A stretch of 64,000 bases of DNA from Anseranas semipalmata (GCA_013399115.1 VXAA01003842.1:8716-72715); one strand, 5' to 3'; counted from the first letter of the stretch, positions 45,213 to 58,895 are shown. Translations and numbers: made by a program. Notes: generated by a model not told the origin, from the sequence alone.

Positions 45213-47819
45213 GGGCAAGTTCAGCAAGGTCACACTTTGTTTTCATAAAGCTCATTAGTTAGCACCCTGCCAGCCATAACGAAAGGAAGCAAAAACCCTG
45301 CCTTGGGCATCAAGGATTTTCCTCAGCCACAATCCCAACCCACAAGCCACCAGTCGATTCCCCAGCTGTGGCCCAGCGCTTGCCCCTGCACGAAGCTGAA
45401 CATAGTCCATCCTGTTGCAATGGCTCCAGAGGTGAAGCCCCAGCACCTTCCCTAACTCTGAGACACGGGGCAAGCCCAAAGCTGCCAGCCAGGTCTGAGC
45501 ACCACCACATTTTAGGGCTGCCGGAATGTGACCTTCTGATTCTGGCCCATCGCCGAGAGAAGGAACATCTCTGTGCAGGTCCCTTGTGCCTTCTGAGCGC
45601 CCAACACGTTTCAGCTCATTTTTCAGATCGGTTAGATACCTTGAGCCCTAGAACATTTAATTATAGCTCATGCCATCATTTACCTTGTCCACTAAGCCTT
45701 TGATTACATTAGGCAAGAAAGAAAATTTCATCTATGTTATCCAGTTATTCCTAGCATGATCCTTAGGCTGAAAATAAAACCAGAATTGGCTAGAAAGAGA
45801 TGACATTTTTCTTCAAGACAGCTGAAGGAAGCATGGAAACCGCTGTCCAGGATATCCGGAACTTGGCTGGTTCTTTTCTCTTCCCTGAGTTTGCTCACCA
45901 AACGATTTTTGTTTATTTTATAGAAAGTCTGTTCCTCTTTGACAGGTGTCCTATAGGCAGAAAATGTGTCTTGGCTAAAGACACCGTAGGGAATTAGTTC
46001 TGGGTTTCTTCTAGGGAGTAATGGGAGTTTCTCTGCTAAAGGCCCAGGCATGGGTAGCAATGTCCCTTTCTATGTTTAAGTTCATGTGGTGCATTCATGC
46101 ATAGAATTTCAGAAACAATATATATATATTTTTGACAATTGAAAGGCTACAATACAAATGGAAGTGAACATGTAGTGGCAGGTGAAATAAGATCTTTAGA
46201 ATTGTGAATTAACCTGAATAGAAAATTCAAATCAAGTTTGTAAATGTTTGGCAATTTTGGAAAGGAATTTTGAAACTAAAAACCCAAGAGACAAATAGGT
46301 AGTTAGCGAGCACTCACCCAACCTCTATTTGAGTTTTTCTTAAAAAACATTCAGTTGTCATCAATTCCATACATTTAAAACTTTAAAGTATTTTGCAACT
46401 TCTTGTAGCAAAAGAAAAAAAGGTGGATGGGCCTGTTCTACCAGTGAAAACTGGTTACCAGGAGCCTTGCTGCAAAATTTCAATTCCATTTGATCTGCTT
46501 AAACAGAAGGCACCATCCAGTAACTTAGGACTCATTGCATGACCCACTGTAGCTGAAGTAATACCTGAACCCTAGTAATGAGAGGGCTGTACAAGGACAC
46601 AGCGCTCACTCCTAGGACCAGCTTACATGCCCATCTGACACCACGATGAACTGGTTCATGAAAATGAAGCTCTACAACATCAAATAGCAGTTTGCTGGCT
46701 CAGGTATGGCCAACAAAACTGGAAGGGATGGGGTAACACGGCAGGGGCAGCAGAAAGGCAGGACTGGGGCAACAGTGAGGGAGATTTACACTCTGAGCTC
46801 CACCCACAATATTTTGACATTAGGTCACCATCACTGAAATCATTTCTAATTTTGCTGCCTGTTATTCCTATGTCATCCAAGCCACCCTATCATCATATAA
46901 AACTCAATGCTTAACGCTTCCTTGAAGGATAAGCCTCTGTAGGAGCTAATCTCCTGGATAGGAGATTTTTTTTTTCCTCTCTCCTTTTTTCCTCTTCTTC
47001 TTTTCCACATAGCAAGCCCAAGGAAGAAACAGGAAAGGAATGAATCAGCAAGCGCTGGGAAAGGGCATCAGATTAATAATGCAGTCAGGGGAGTACAGAG
47101 AGTATCTGTACACATCACCCACATGAGTATAGCCCACAATATAACAAAGCACCAGAGTCATGCCTGACTTTAAACATGTGTTTAGGTCCCACTCAGTTGC
47201 TTAATCACACTAATGAATACAAATGGCCTTCCGTGTTTAAGTGCTCTATTAAATATGAGTGCCCAAGGACCAACACTGCTAGAGCAGACTCCTTTGCCCC
47301 CGCTGGTAAGGGTCAATCAAGATTTCTAAGAAGTTTTGTAACAGACAATTTGTACCTTGAGTAAAGGTAGCAGGACCCTCTGTGGAAAGTATTTTTGCAT
47401 CTTTTATCTCATCTTCACTGTCAAACTGCACATTTGAAAGCCTCGTTTTGAGGAAAAATATGCACAGGAAGAACACAAGCATATTTTGCAAACAGTGGCC
47501 AAGCTTTTTAGCTTTGATAAACCAAAGAATTTAAATTTCATCTCTCAACACTTTTTGTAGGTCCCTAGCACTGCAGGACTAACGAGGAATGCCCTTCATT
47601 AGCCCAACAGGGCTGGTGACTAATAGGTGGATATACTTCATTTTTCCTAGCAAAGTTTCCTTTACCACTGCAAAATACTTCAGTTAGGATGCTCAGCAGC
47701 TGCAAACCGCACAGCATTAAGCTCAGAGGAGCTGTGACCAATTGATGTGAAGATCTGTTCCTTGGGACCCATCAGACTAGATCATAGTCACCTTTGGGGC
47801 CTAAGAAATCAGAGGGATA

Positions 47820-47950
47820 TTCTTTAACGTGGGAGGGAGATTTTAATGATCGATGATACGAGCAAACTAGAGCTCAGCCAGCCATTTTAAGTGTATTTAG
47901 CATATTTCAATAAGGAGAGCTTTCATGCTATCCAATGTGCGTCAAGCCAT
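47820..47950. promoter_or_regulatory. Candidate regulatory element
   Basis: TTTTAATGATCGATGATACG includes an ATCGAT core and two TGAT PBX-type cores, and TTTAGCATATTTCAATAAGG follows. One of the few CpG-containing motifs in the right half. No reading frame. Confidence 0.25.
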
Positions 47951-47959
47951 CCTCTTGGC

Positions 47960-50900
47960 CTGGCAAGCATCCAGGCGGCAGCTCCCCTCCTCCCCTCCAC
48001 GAGCTGGGGAGAGAAAAGGAGTTAGAAAGTGACATGGCAAATCTCCAGTCCTCTCTAAATATATTTTACTAATATGGCAATTAATATCATGGACCAGTGC
48101 CTACTTCATGAAAGCAAATTCAATATGTCGGTAAGAATGTAGAGTGCTAGTGATTTAGAAACTACTATTTCTTGGACAAGGGCATACTTAAAAAGCATGA
48201 TCTCATAAATCTGTGGTTTCTCTGCATTTTTAGGTTGTGTATATGAGAACTCCCACACCAGATAGCAGGACGTGTAACATTCTTAACTCCATGAACCCCA
48301 GTCACATGACGGTAATTACTGAAGACCTTGAAACAAAAAGACTAATAAATTTGGCATTAAGAGCACAGCTCCTGTTCAGTTACTCACAGTACAGGGCTGC
48401 ATTTGGCCAAAACCCATGTACGAGAAGGTCTTATCCTTTAGAGCATCTTGATTTCTCAACACGTTGTTGATCATTTGTATACCTCTGTCTACATTTAGAT
48501 TCATGAAGTCCAACCAAGGGTCTTTAAAGGTCCCAGAGAGCACCTAACCCAGCTGGTGCTGGCTCCTAATTCCCTGGGCCTCTTCAGAAATTCAGCATCA
48601 GTAGCTTTGTGGGAGGAATTATAACCAAGTCCAGCTCAGTGGAGGTTTGATTTCTAAATAGATGTTATTCAGAGCATGGAGTTGAGTATCTTGGACTGAC
48701 TTGAGGAATGTGGGATCACTTATGTCCCAGGGAAGAGTGACCACATGTATTCTGATGAGAGAAAACTGCTTGAACTGGGGAAGCAGGTAAATTGGTAAGA
48801 ACTGGGTAGCAAACACACAAAAGGAGGAGGAACAGAAGTACGTTTACCACCCACTGCAGTGGATGAGAAACACCCACAGTCAGCATCTCCCAAGGTGAAA
48901 CTCCTACAGACAAATGCAGGATATTGTACAAAAAATTCCACATCCTCCTCTTTCCAGAGCTGTCGACAGAGATTACTATAATGAAAGCAAAATATATTCT
49001 TCCCTGCTGTTGCTGTGGGTCTCTCCTCCGATTGCTGGTGTGGTCTGTGCATGCCCAGCGCTGCGATTCATTAACTGAGTGGAGCACAGCTTGTCCCGAT
49101 GTTTGACTTCTGCTACGGGTAAAGCCTCCAGCCCTTTGAAGGAGATAATAGGTCCAGCACTCAGCTGGGGCACACTGGCATCTCTCCACTGTCTGAGATT
49201 TACATATGTATTTTTAAAATGAAAGAATCATTAAAATGCTGTTTCACTCTGATAATTGCAATTATCCCATTCTTTCAGTGGCCCACTGTAAACAGAGAGT
49301 TCACTGTCTTGTCTTTTGCTCTAGCAGTGGAGTCATCTCTGTCCCAGGACTTCCTCTTTGGCAGCAGGCGATTCCATCTGAATCACTACCCAGCTCTTGC
49401 TTCATCCTTAAACTCTGATGGTCTGATAACATTTATTCAGGACTATAAGCAATTAAAACCAAGATGACACATTAAAACAATCTCAATTTAGAGTCCATCT
49501 TAAAATGATTATTTAGAGCAGATTGGGAAATGGAATTTCTGCTGTGCAGGAAATTCAAACATTTTGAAATTCCCTTTCATCACAGACTGGAATGCAACCT
49601 GAATTTGGCTTAAATCCCATCTTAGTTGGACTTTCGGCACCTGGGACTTGGAAACTGCTTAACGTCAGCCATCACTTCATCCTAGAGAAAAGTACAGATG
49701 TTTCCACATGGGGCGACAGAACAGCCTACACTAAAATGCACTTGGCACTGTCCCATTAATTATACTCGGTATAGGCAAAAATCCCTGCTTTCTACCCCAA
49801 ACCTGCAGATGGGCACAGCTGTGCCCAGACCACACCTAACACATTAGGACTGCACAGGACAAACCCAAAGGGACAAGAGTGCAGAAAAGAACTTTTGCCC
49901 AGTAAAGCCAGCACTTTTCCAGAAAAGTGGGAGATGTGATCTGAGACCTTTCTGAGCAGGATGGAGATGAAATCCGTATCTCCTCTTTTTCAAGGGAGGG
50001 ATCCACCCACCAATTTAAAGGGGAGGTCATGGCAGGCTTTCCCCCATCCTCTCCTGTTGCATATGAAGAGAAGGAGTGCATGCAAGGAGTCTCACATTGC
50101 ACGAAGCAGGGATTCCCCCAACAGACGAGCACCGTGGTCGCTGTTCTCACTCCTCCTGCACTACAGATAAAATGAATCAGCAGACCCCAAATGCCCTACT
50201 GCAGTGATGAATCCATCTGACACAGCAGGATCCAAACTTAGGGGGAAAGCCAGTGCGATGACATCAAAATGAAGCATGACCACATTGCCATCAAGTCCTG
50301 CACCCTATCACAATGGAAAACAGGATTTTCTTTGAAAAAGTTATGCTTTTGTAAATATTTTGAATGGACATTTATGGCTGAAACCTTGCTCCATCAGTCT
50401 TTGACCAGGTTCACTACCATTTTTGGTCCCTATTCCAATACTATTTTCCCCCCCACTTCTGTGCATACAGCAGAGACATTACAGCCAATGTAATTTGTGA
50501 ACAAAATCCCCAGTGTTCAACAAGGTTAAACACACATGCATACATAACCGCTCATCTCCAAGCAAGGTTCTGCAGTACAGCTTCAGGATAGTTCCAAAGC
50601 ATGGGATTTTGAGAAAGAACAGGAGACCTGGGTCAAGATTTCTCAGCAGCACAAGCAAGGCTGAGCTGCTGTCCCAAGGGTGAAGGAGCATGGTTGCATG
50701 AGGATCAGGCAGTCCTCCATCCAAGGCAAGGGAGGGGAACAGAGTATGACACTTGCTGCTGGAGGACAACCATGAAAGAAAATGAGATACCATGAGGAAA
50801 AATTAGAAAAGTACAATGAAAAAAATAAGGAAAAGAAATGCCATGAAAAAAGAAACTTCTCACTTCTTGAAGTGAGCCACCTTTTCCTTTGCAGAAGTGA

Positions 50901-51630
50901 GGTGAGCACAAACTAGACAACTCTCAAACTCAGGAACAAGGAAATAAATGTCTGCCTTTTCTTTAGTCACTGGGGCTGAAAAAAAATGAAGTTGACATTT
51001 TATTTTCAGGGGTTATGTCTAAGCTTGAAACTCAGAAATATCTCCCAGTTCCCAAGTTTACATGGGTGGGTGTCTTGGAGCCTGCCTATGGACCAGAGCA
51101 GGGACTGGCCACTTGCTCCCTCTACCTCTGCTCCTGGCGTTGGTGACGAGGCAGCGCATGCAGGGGTCTGGAAGGAGGCTGCAGCAGATGATGGTCCCAT
51201 CCCTGAGGTGGATGATGAAAAGCCTCAGATCCCTCCCTGGGCTGCACAATTCGTCTGCAGCAGTATGTGGACATGCCTTAAATTTTTGCCCAAACCAGGA
51301 CTGAAATTGTGGCTATTAAGAGCACCATTCTTCACCTATGTGCTGTAAGGGGCTCTTCTTTCACAACTGCTTGAGTGATAGGTCATTACTCAATTGCCTC
51401 TACAGAAAAGCTATTTTTATTAAGTTTATTGCAAATCATATGGCTTTCTGGTTTACTGAAATTGCATTGGCTTAGGAGTACGCTTGTCATCACCGAGTCC
51501 CTTAACTCCTACAGCAGAACAGCCCCGAGGAAGTTTGCCATAGTTGTGCAGGTGGGGAAAGAGGGAGCAATGGCCTTTTATAGGATGAAAACACATTCTG
51601 AGTATGAAGTGCTCCTGAGGAAGGAATCAG
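47960..51630. other. Non-coding block, CpG-poor
   Basis: Short overlapping open frames only (for example 48716-49189 minus, 157 codons, no domain). A perfect 16-base palindrome lies at 49811-49826. No gene or retroelement recognised. Confidence 0.4.
49811..49826. repeat. Perfect 16-base palindrome with E-box centre
   Basis: GGGCACAGCTGTGCCC reads the same on both strands and centres on CAGCTG. Confidence 0.95.
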
Positions 51631-51637
51631 AATATGG

Positions 51638-51742
51638 GCTCTGGTTCAGCAAAGCAATTAAGTACGTGCTTTAAGTCAAAGCCTTGCTTAATTCCTTTGA
51701 CTCCAATGGGATTTAAGCAAGGACTTAGCTGAATTCAGGTCT
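51638..51742. mobile_element. Ancient palindromic MITE-like repeat
   Basis: The left arm 'GGTTCAGCAAAGCAATTAAG' and 'TACGTGCTTTAAG' faces a right arm 'GGATTTAAGCAAGGACTTAG' and 'CTGAATTCAGG' around a 'TTTGACTCCAATGGG' core. This is the known sauropsid non-autonomous family with a 'cattgacttcaatgg' centre and 'ttcagcaaagcacttaag' ends. The copy is internally deleted and old. I do not recall its database name. Confidence 0.55.
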
Positions 51743-52455
51743 AAAAATTCCTCTTGACATTTTTCCTTCTGGATTCTAGTGAAAGAAAGTGGTTATAGTG
51801 CATGCCTTGAGAAACAGAGGGGTGATGAACTGTGATGCACATTCAGTCTAATGTAAAGCTTTAAAAATCACTTGGCAGGAACCAAGTAATAAATTAAGCC
51901 GCTCAACTGATCATGCTTTGCAACCAAAGCCATTGTCTTCCAAGGGCTCGAGCAGTACAGCTTCCCAACTGGCCCCAGCTCCGCTGTGTCTGATGAGGAG
52001 AAGCTTTACACTTGATAAGTCCTCTAATATGCCAGGGAGAGTTCCTCCCTCCCCTCCCGCTCTCCTCCTACCTCTTTAATGAGCATCACCATTAGCTTTA
52101 AAGTACAAAGGGAGTTCACTTTGCAAGCCTTTGTGTTCTTTGCATGTTAGGATAGCTAAGGAGCAGTTCAAAAAGCAATCTGCCCAGAAACCACAGTTTA
52201 TGAGTCCCAGAAGTTTCATCTGCTCAGGTCAGACTGAAAGCTTGGCTGAAGATACAGTAGAAATTTTTCTCTGTCAGGCAACAGAAAGCAGTACAAAGAA
52301 CCCAGCTGTTAGGTCTCATAGCCCAGGCCTCTAATTAAAACAGTGGAAAATTAGATAACTTCACAAATTCATCACTGCCACCACTGGCTGTCAAAAAAAA
52401 AGCTCGGGGGTTACCACCCACCTTTTGTTTATGTTGCTAACCAGTGTCTCCATCA

Positions 52456-52473
52456 TGTGTGTGTGTGCGCACA
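52456..52473. repeat. TG/CG/CA alternating microsatellite
   Basis: TGTGTGTGTGCGCACA-type, strictly alternating purine/pyrimidine. Confidence 0.85.
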
Positions 52474-53109
52474 GAAGAGGGTTTTTCTCCCTTCCCCCTG
52501 CTTTCAGCCACTTTTTGCACCTCATTCAAGGAAACTTCTGATGAGACTGGAAAGCGAGCTGTAAACTAGGCATGCACACATGCCTCCCTAGTCAGATTTT
52601 CAGAAAGGCTCTGCTCCTACAAGAAAAAATGAAAAAGGCCCAATTTTATTGTTCTCAAAGGAGGAGGAAGAGGTGTTATTTTTCCCTATAAGACACTGCC
52701 AGTGCAGTGCTTCTGAATGTCTGGCCTGAGGTCAAATGTCACCTGTAGCTCTCAATCCAGTCCATATAAAAAAAAGCAAAAAATACCTCTGTCCCTTAAA
52801 ATAAAGGGGGAAAGACCTTGTAGTGCAAGCACTTTGACAACAGCTAAAAAAGAAAGGTTCTCCTCCTTGAAAAATTAAATTCACGTTTTAATTACAGATG
52901 AGTTCAATAGCTCTCAGGACAGAGTGGTTAAAAATCTCTTGTATTAACTCTTCCTCATTCAAAAAACAAGGGAGAGACTCTTACACCTTAACAGCCAAAG
53001 TAGGAATCAGCTTCTCCTGTTGAATTTCTGCAGGTAGGACCACAAGATCCTCAAAAACATGGACTATGGTACCACCCAGGGCAAGAGCCAGATGCAAAAT
53101 TCAGACATT

Positions 53110-53152
53110 TTATTTAAAACTATTTATTTATTATTTAAAAATTATTTAAAAC
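53110..53152. repeat. ATTTAAA-type simple repeat
   Basis: Repeated TATTTA/ATTTAAAA units, low complexity. Confidence 0.75.
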
Positions 53153-55574
53153 TTAAGCAGAAAAACATGGTTAGGGCTAGGAGTTGGTCTCAGCTTAGCT
53201 TTCACTGGGGACCGCAGGGTATGGGAGCATCAGGGCAGATAATTCCTTCCACCACAGGAAACCCAAATGAGATAGCCAGCCCTGTGGTTTGGTATTTTCC
53301 TCAGTTACAAATGCTGTGACAACACCTGAATACGAACTTATGAGCAAAGCCCAAGCAGACAAGGCTGGGGAGAACAGAAGGTTGCAACCTCCTGCCCCAT
53401 GCATCGGTGCAGAGGGGATCAGGGCTGGGGTATCAGCAGCCTGTGTTGCTCCTCTGCTTTCACTGCCCTGTTCTCCTATGGCACAGGCATGTAGGGACAG
53501 TGGAAAATTTTGGTGTAAAGGTAGGATTACCAACACATGGGTAAGAATAGAGCTGACAAAGATGGTCTCCAATACAGATGAGGCATAAGCTACTTCAAGA
53601 CATGGGACAGCCCCAAAGAAGCTCTGTTAGTGCGTGAATTATTTTCCATTCACTGAGCTGGAAAAACTACAAGCTCATAACTTGCCTCAGTAGTGAAATA
53701 AAACACATTTGCTTAAACCGTAGCAAAGGCTATACATAAAGCATGCATGGTTGCTTCAGCTAAACACATTTTACCTCATAACCAAGGCGAGCTGAGCGCG
53801 CTCAGCCAGCTTCCAGCAGAGTGAAGTGGCTCCACCAAGGGTTTGCGTGGCCATACCCAACGGCTGCTGCTTGGGCAGCCCAAACACGCACCCATGTCCC
53901 CAGGGGACAGAACTAAGGGTGAACACATGCCTGCACACAAATCTCGCCGAAGTCATGGCCGCTGCGTTCAGAGCTATGGCTTACAACAAGCAAAACAGCC
54001 CACAAGGTTCTGCAGTGATTTGTGTCTTTGGATTTCTATAATTGGCAAGATTTTTCTAAAAACAAAAAACACCAACAATCCCTTCCCAGTTCTCACCAAC
54101 AAAAGGTAAAGACATTGCGAAGGACAGCATTCTCTTGTCACATGCTACCTTCTAAATCTTGAGTCTCTCTTTGTACTCTGACAGTAATTTCACATATAGA
54201 CATGGCTGCCAAGCGAGGTTTGTTTGATGTTCTTTCCTGCCTTTGTAATGGAGTTTCCTTTTAAGCAGGAGGAGGCGGAGGGAGAGGGGATGACAGGGGC
54301 TTGTAAATATGGAAAAGACACTTTTTGGCACAAAATTCTCATCGCATTTAAAATATCTCTATGACTCTCTTCTTTTTCCCCCCATTAAGCTGGCCACCTT
54401 TGGGATTGTCCACTTGGAAAATTTAACGTTAAAAAAAGAAGCACAGAAGGGAAAATCATCACCGCTGGAAAATATTCAAAACATTGGAAGCCAAGGCTAT
54501 TTCACCCAAAGAATAGCTCCTAACCAAATCCACTACAAATTCTGGAATTATGTCAGTATAACCTCCACTCCTCTGAGAAGCCAGACTGTCACCAGTGACC
54601 CTATGGCAGCTGCAGTCATAGAATCAATAAGCGACTCAGTTCTCTCTGAAGTGACCACATCATAGCTAATCTATGCAGACAAGAGGAGAAAGTAGGCCAC
54701 AACGCTCCTGGTAGGTCTTAATAATAAGGCCTGGGGAGGCAGCTTCCATGTTCTCCATTGATAAGATAGCCAGTGATGATCCAGCCCACCAGAACAGTAG
54801 GCAGTGAACCAACCTTTAGAGCTGCTATCTTACACCTTATCATAAGCCATCTCAAAGACCTGAGTGACATCTCCAAGGTTACACTGGAAGATTGCAAGAG
54901 AGGGAAGCAATTGTCATCCAAGAAGTGGCCGCCGTGGCTTCAAAACCACCCAAGTCCGCTCAAAATTCCCACACCCGGTGCCAGAGGACCAGAGCTGGGA
55001 TGCTTTCACATCCAGTGCATGAGAATGATGGATCTGAAAGAACAGATGACCAAAAGGACACATCACACTTGCTCCGAGGGCAACACAGGACCTAATTGTG
55101 TCACCCCAGGAGCAAGTCCAAAAAGCAGACGAGATGTACTGGAAGCAGCCCAGCGAGCTGCTATCCACCAGTGGCTAGGGAGCTCGACATTCAGCTCAGC
55201 TGCCTGTGCCTGGCTTGTCTGCATTTCCTGAAGCTTGCTCAGAGACAGAGCTTCTCAAGAAGGATCTACATTTCTCCCTGTTTTTAGAAAATAACGTATG
55301 TGCATTTCATTTATCCCTCTATTTTCTTCAGATTGCTCTTGACACTACACACTTTGTCTGACACATGAAACTCCCCCCCACTTTGATAAATTCATGTGCC
55401 TTATAAACACAAGCTAAAAAATGTAGCCAAAGGCCCCACAGCCCTGCCAATTCAAGCATATGGAAGAACAAGAAGATGTCAATGTTTTTTTTTTTTTTTG
55501 TAGAAGCACTAGAATTCGAAACAGAAAGATCCATTAGTTCTGCTAATGAGGGATTGTTCCCTATAGTATTTTCT

Positions 55575-55672
55575 CCTCAGCACTAAATGACTCAAATGAT
55601 AGCCCTTCCAACACTTCCCTGGGGAAACTATTCCACAGCCTAATAGATCACAGTGTCAGGAGTTTTCAGCCA
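55575..55672 (-). mobile_element. Ancient CR1/L3-like LINE fragment
   Basis: 'CTTCCAACACTTCCCTGGGG', 'AAACTATTCCACAGCCTAAT' and 'GTCAGGAGTTTT' follow the antisense CR1/L3 block in which 'ctgttccagtgtttaa' precedes 'tcaggaagttttt'. Diverged and short, no coding capacity. Confidence 0.45.
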
Positions 55673-56899
55673 GCTGTATTTCAAAGGCAACAAAATGTGC
55701 TCGAGTGTTTGACTTGGAAACCCTTTAAACAGTTTTTGTCTCTCATATTTGCGATACCACAAGCATGACTTCAGCTGTTGGACTGCACCATCCAAGCGCT
55801 GCACACCTCTGTCCCATGCATGTGCTCCCACACGCATGGGGTTCAGCTCACAGGAGTTGCTGTGGGGGGAAAGGCGCTGCTGAAAGGAGATCTGAGGGCT
55901 TGATGCTGCATGGGCAGCTGAAGGCTGAAGTGTCCTGCAAGCTTGGAGGACCTGGGCTGACATTAACTCGGGGAGAACCAGTCAGGAAAAAAGAAATCAG
56001 GGTATTCAACACCAGATTGCCAGGAAAAATCCACACTGCTACCAGATAAATTTGGTTTGCATTCTGTATTGAATTGTGGCCTAGGACCTGGCAGACAAGC
56101 TCCTGGTTTTCTGCAGGTGGCCTCCTCTTAGCCTGAGTTCAGGCAACATGTAAATCCCATCCAGCTCTGCAGCAGGGGAAGTCGGAGCTGACTGCTTTGC
56201 GGACCTGATTCTCCCCTTTTGGCCTGATAGCATCACTGCACAAGCAGGGCATCTGGAGGTACTGGGCCCATTTGTCCTGAGGATAAACAGGGCCAAAGGG
56301 AGAACTCTGTACTGCCAGAGCCAGACGCTTGCCAGTGGAAAGACCAGCAAGACTCTGCAGAGACAGTCTTGAAGCAGTAGCTTGAAGCATTGATGTGCTA
56401 GCTTGAATCAGTGGTAAGACATGGTTGAAAAATTGGTGCTGAATTAAAAAAAAAGAAAGGAGATCCTTCCTGCATCTAGAAAGCACACACTGTTCTTCCG
56501 ACAGCACAGATTTAATGCTTCATCCACAGATACACTCTGGGATGATGCATTGCTTGGGAACACTTCATAGCACCTGGTAGGATTATTTCAGGGCAGCAGT
56601 GTGCAACTCTCACTGAAGCTGCTTCCTAGGACAGGCTCATTATCCAGACAGCAATATCAGATCTGTACGTACACATGCACACAGCTCAGAAGCCAGTGGA
56701 TTTCATCCTTCTTTTTAAGTTGACCTTGATTTACCTCTTTCAAGCACGGCTTCCTCTCTCCTGGAAGTTTTAAATATGATATCCCGGTTTTCTTCAAAAT
56801 AGAGGTTTTGGCAAAGCTTTGAGATATTTGGAAGGGGGCAGGAGGTAAATCATGTCTCACGCAGAACAAGCCCCTTTTGTCATCGTCTGCATTAATGTA

Positions 56900-57010
56900 A
56901 TGCCTGCAGTCATCTGCCAGACTCCTGTTGTGCTAGATGCTGTACCAGCACACAGCACAGAAATGGGACCTGCTCTGCACTGAAGTTTATAATCCACTTG
57001 GGCCAGGACT
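56900..57010. repeat. Ancient amniote L2/MIR3-like repeat
   Basis: 'GTTGTGCTAGATGCTGTACC', 'AGCACACAGCACAGAAATGG' and 'GACCTGCTCTGCACTGAAGT' then 'TTATAATC' follow the 'gtgctaggcgctgtac ... agtccctgccc...gagcttacaatct' text seen in many old amniote repeats. Orientation and family not assigned. Confidence 0.45.
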
Positions 57011-57019
57011 TAAATGTTC

Positions 57020-58110
57020 TGATTTTATACCTAAAAATAAAACAGAATAGAATGTACTCTTCTCCTGTTACCATCCCCACCACCAAGGAGAAATAAAGAG
57101 AAGTTCAAGCACTTTTAAGGATGAAACGCGATAACAGGTCCAATGAGTGAAATAAAAAAAACAACGTGATCTGAAACTCCAAATGCATGCAAAATGCACT
57201 CGGATTCTTGGCAGAACTGATTTTTATGCAACTTAAGTTATATAAGGCATCCCTCCCCATGCACTTTACTGGGAAGTAAAGATGTCACTGAAATTCCTGC
57301 TCAATTAAAGTAGAAGTGGACAGTTGAGAAATATTTATGGGAGAAGCTGGTCTGAATAAAACCTCAGAGGTACTTGTTTCTCTCCCCTCTCCATTTACCA
57401 AAAGACTTTGTGGTGGTTTGAAATTCCTATACAGATTTGGCTAAAGTTTTTACAAACCATCCCCATTTTTACAAAGGATCACACTTCCATTGTTAATGTC
57501 AGTGGAAACAAAATGAGGATTTAGGCACCACAAATGTTTGACACATTTCAAATCTACATAAAACAAAAAGTCTAAGCATTGTGGCTTAAGCTGTTTCTCT
57601 GGCTAGAGGCAGGAGGCTGCTGGTCCAACAAAAATACTGGGCACGACTTCTGGGAATGAAGTCTGTTCTTTGATATCTCACAGGTTTTTCTTCTCACTTA
57701 GGTAACATTATACCATGTAGATATGAAAATGAGAAGCTTTGATCGATTCCACTTTGTGCAAAATGCATTGAACAGGCTCTGGGAAGCAAAAACAACAGAG
57801 GGGATTACTGTAGATGGTGACTTCAGATAGCATCACATTCCTTCCACCACATTAAGCTGCTTTATACCATGTTACAACTTGACAAGATATGATAATGTAA
57901 TACAATACAACATGATATCGCATAGCAGTGGCCAAAAAGAAGAAAAGGAAAGGAAGGCTTTGTTTGGGGAAGGATTATCTGTTTCCGATGAGGGTATTCC
58001 CTCCAGCAGTTGGGTGGGTATTCAGTTAGGGAAGGGTCTGCTAAAGAAAAAGCTAGCCGAGAATATCCTCTGTACTTTTAAACACTGCAGGTCGAAAAGT
58101 CTTACAAGCT
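57020..58110. other. Unique non-coding block
   Basis: AT-rich, CpG-poor sequence with no credible open frame and no recognised repeat. Confidence 0.4.
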
Positions 58111-58119
58111 GCTAATGAA

Positions 58120-58260
58120 CAACTTGTAATCAAGAGAATTAAGCTCAAGCGCAGGCTGAAATTTTAATCTTTCTGCACATCCAGTCCAAACATTGTTCTG
58201 CTTTCTTAAGGGATTAGTAATTATTATGACAAATAACATTGCATCATTCCCAGTTACTTT
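58120..58260. promoter_or_regulatory. Candidate regulatory element
   Basis: GGGATTAGTAATTATTATGAC combines a bicoid-type GGATTA with a TAATTATTA core; a SOX-like CATTGTTC lies about 20 bases before it. No reading frame. Confidence 0.3.
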
Positions 58261-58863
58261 GCATCTTCTTGTGAAGTGCTTCCTCAGACCTCACACTGCA
58301 CAAAGCCAGCGGAGCAACCCCTGCTCGTAACAGGAGCAGGGAGAGTTGCAGGTTGGGCAGCCTGGTGCCTACACGAGGAGGAAAAAAAAATTGCTTATGG
58401 ACTGACCGAAGTAGGGCTGGCTTGATCTTCATCTCCAGACTATTACCCTACTCTGATTTAACCCATTAAAAGATGTATCCATTTCTGGATGAAAGTTTTC
58501 CAAACTGGAAGTTCTACAGTTTGGCAACAATGCTTTCAATTTCATGTGATATCTTGGTTATAGTAAAACCACCTGCCAGATTTAACTTATACAGCAAATA
58601 CTCAGTTTCCTATAAAAAAAATCAATTTTTCAGTGAATGCACTCCCCAAATCCACTTATCTTTTCTTATAATGCATTTCTACAACCTACTCTGTTACAGC
58701 AGGCAGTGACACCGGATGGAGGACTACACACCATGGAAGAAGGAAGAGTTTCTTTTGAAAGGTATGTTTTAAAAGACAAATAACCCTTTGGAAAGGCCAC
58801 AAGAGCAACGCATTGGAACAGAGATTGCCCATGGCAAGTGCACTCACTAAAACACGAGTGTTC

Positions 58864-58895
58864 ATTTAAGTGCTTTGCTGAATCAAGGCCTAAAT
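58864..58895. mobile_element. Arm of ancient palindromic MITE-like repeat
   Basis: 'TTTAAGTGCTTTGCTGAATC' then 'AAGGCCTAAAT' is the right arm of the same family as 51638-51742. The rest of the copy is not recognisable. Confidence 0.5.

Larger units (their letters stand above)
38460..47810. other. Long non-coding block, CpG-poor
   Basis: Only short overlapping open frames are present, none with a recognisable domain. Simple repeats lie at 42381-42403, 44861-44910 and 45190-45212. Small tandem repeat at about 41160-41190 (AAGCTCAAAACTCAACTCAA then AAGCTCAAAC). I recognised no clear LINE, SINE, tRNA or gene. Confidence 0.4.
51750..55560. other. Non-coding block, CpG-poor
   Basis: Contains TG/CA repeat at 52456-52473, an AT-rich ATTTA repeat at 53110-53152 and short overlapping open frames. 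No gene recognised. A run of about 15 T lies near 55485-55499. Confidence 0.4.

Noticed and set aside
48484..48560. 'AAGTCCAACCAAGGG' as a CR1 fragment
   Set aside because: The order of blocks does not follow the CR1 end; likely chance similarity.
54605..54640. 'CATAGAATCAATAAG' as another CR1 end
   Set aside because: Only a short match; the neighbouring GTTGGAAGGGA and AGTCCAAC blocks of CR1 are missing.
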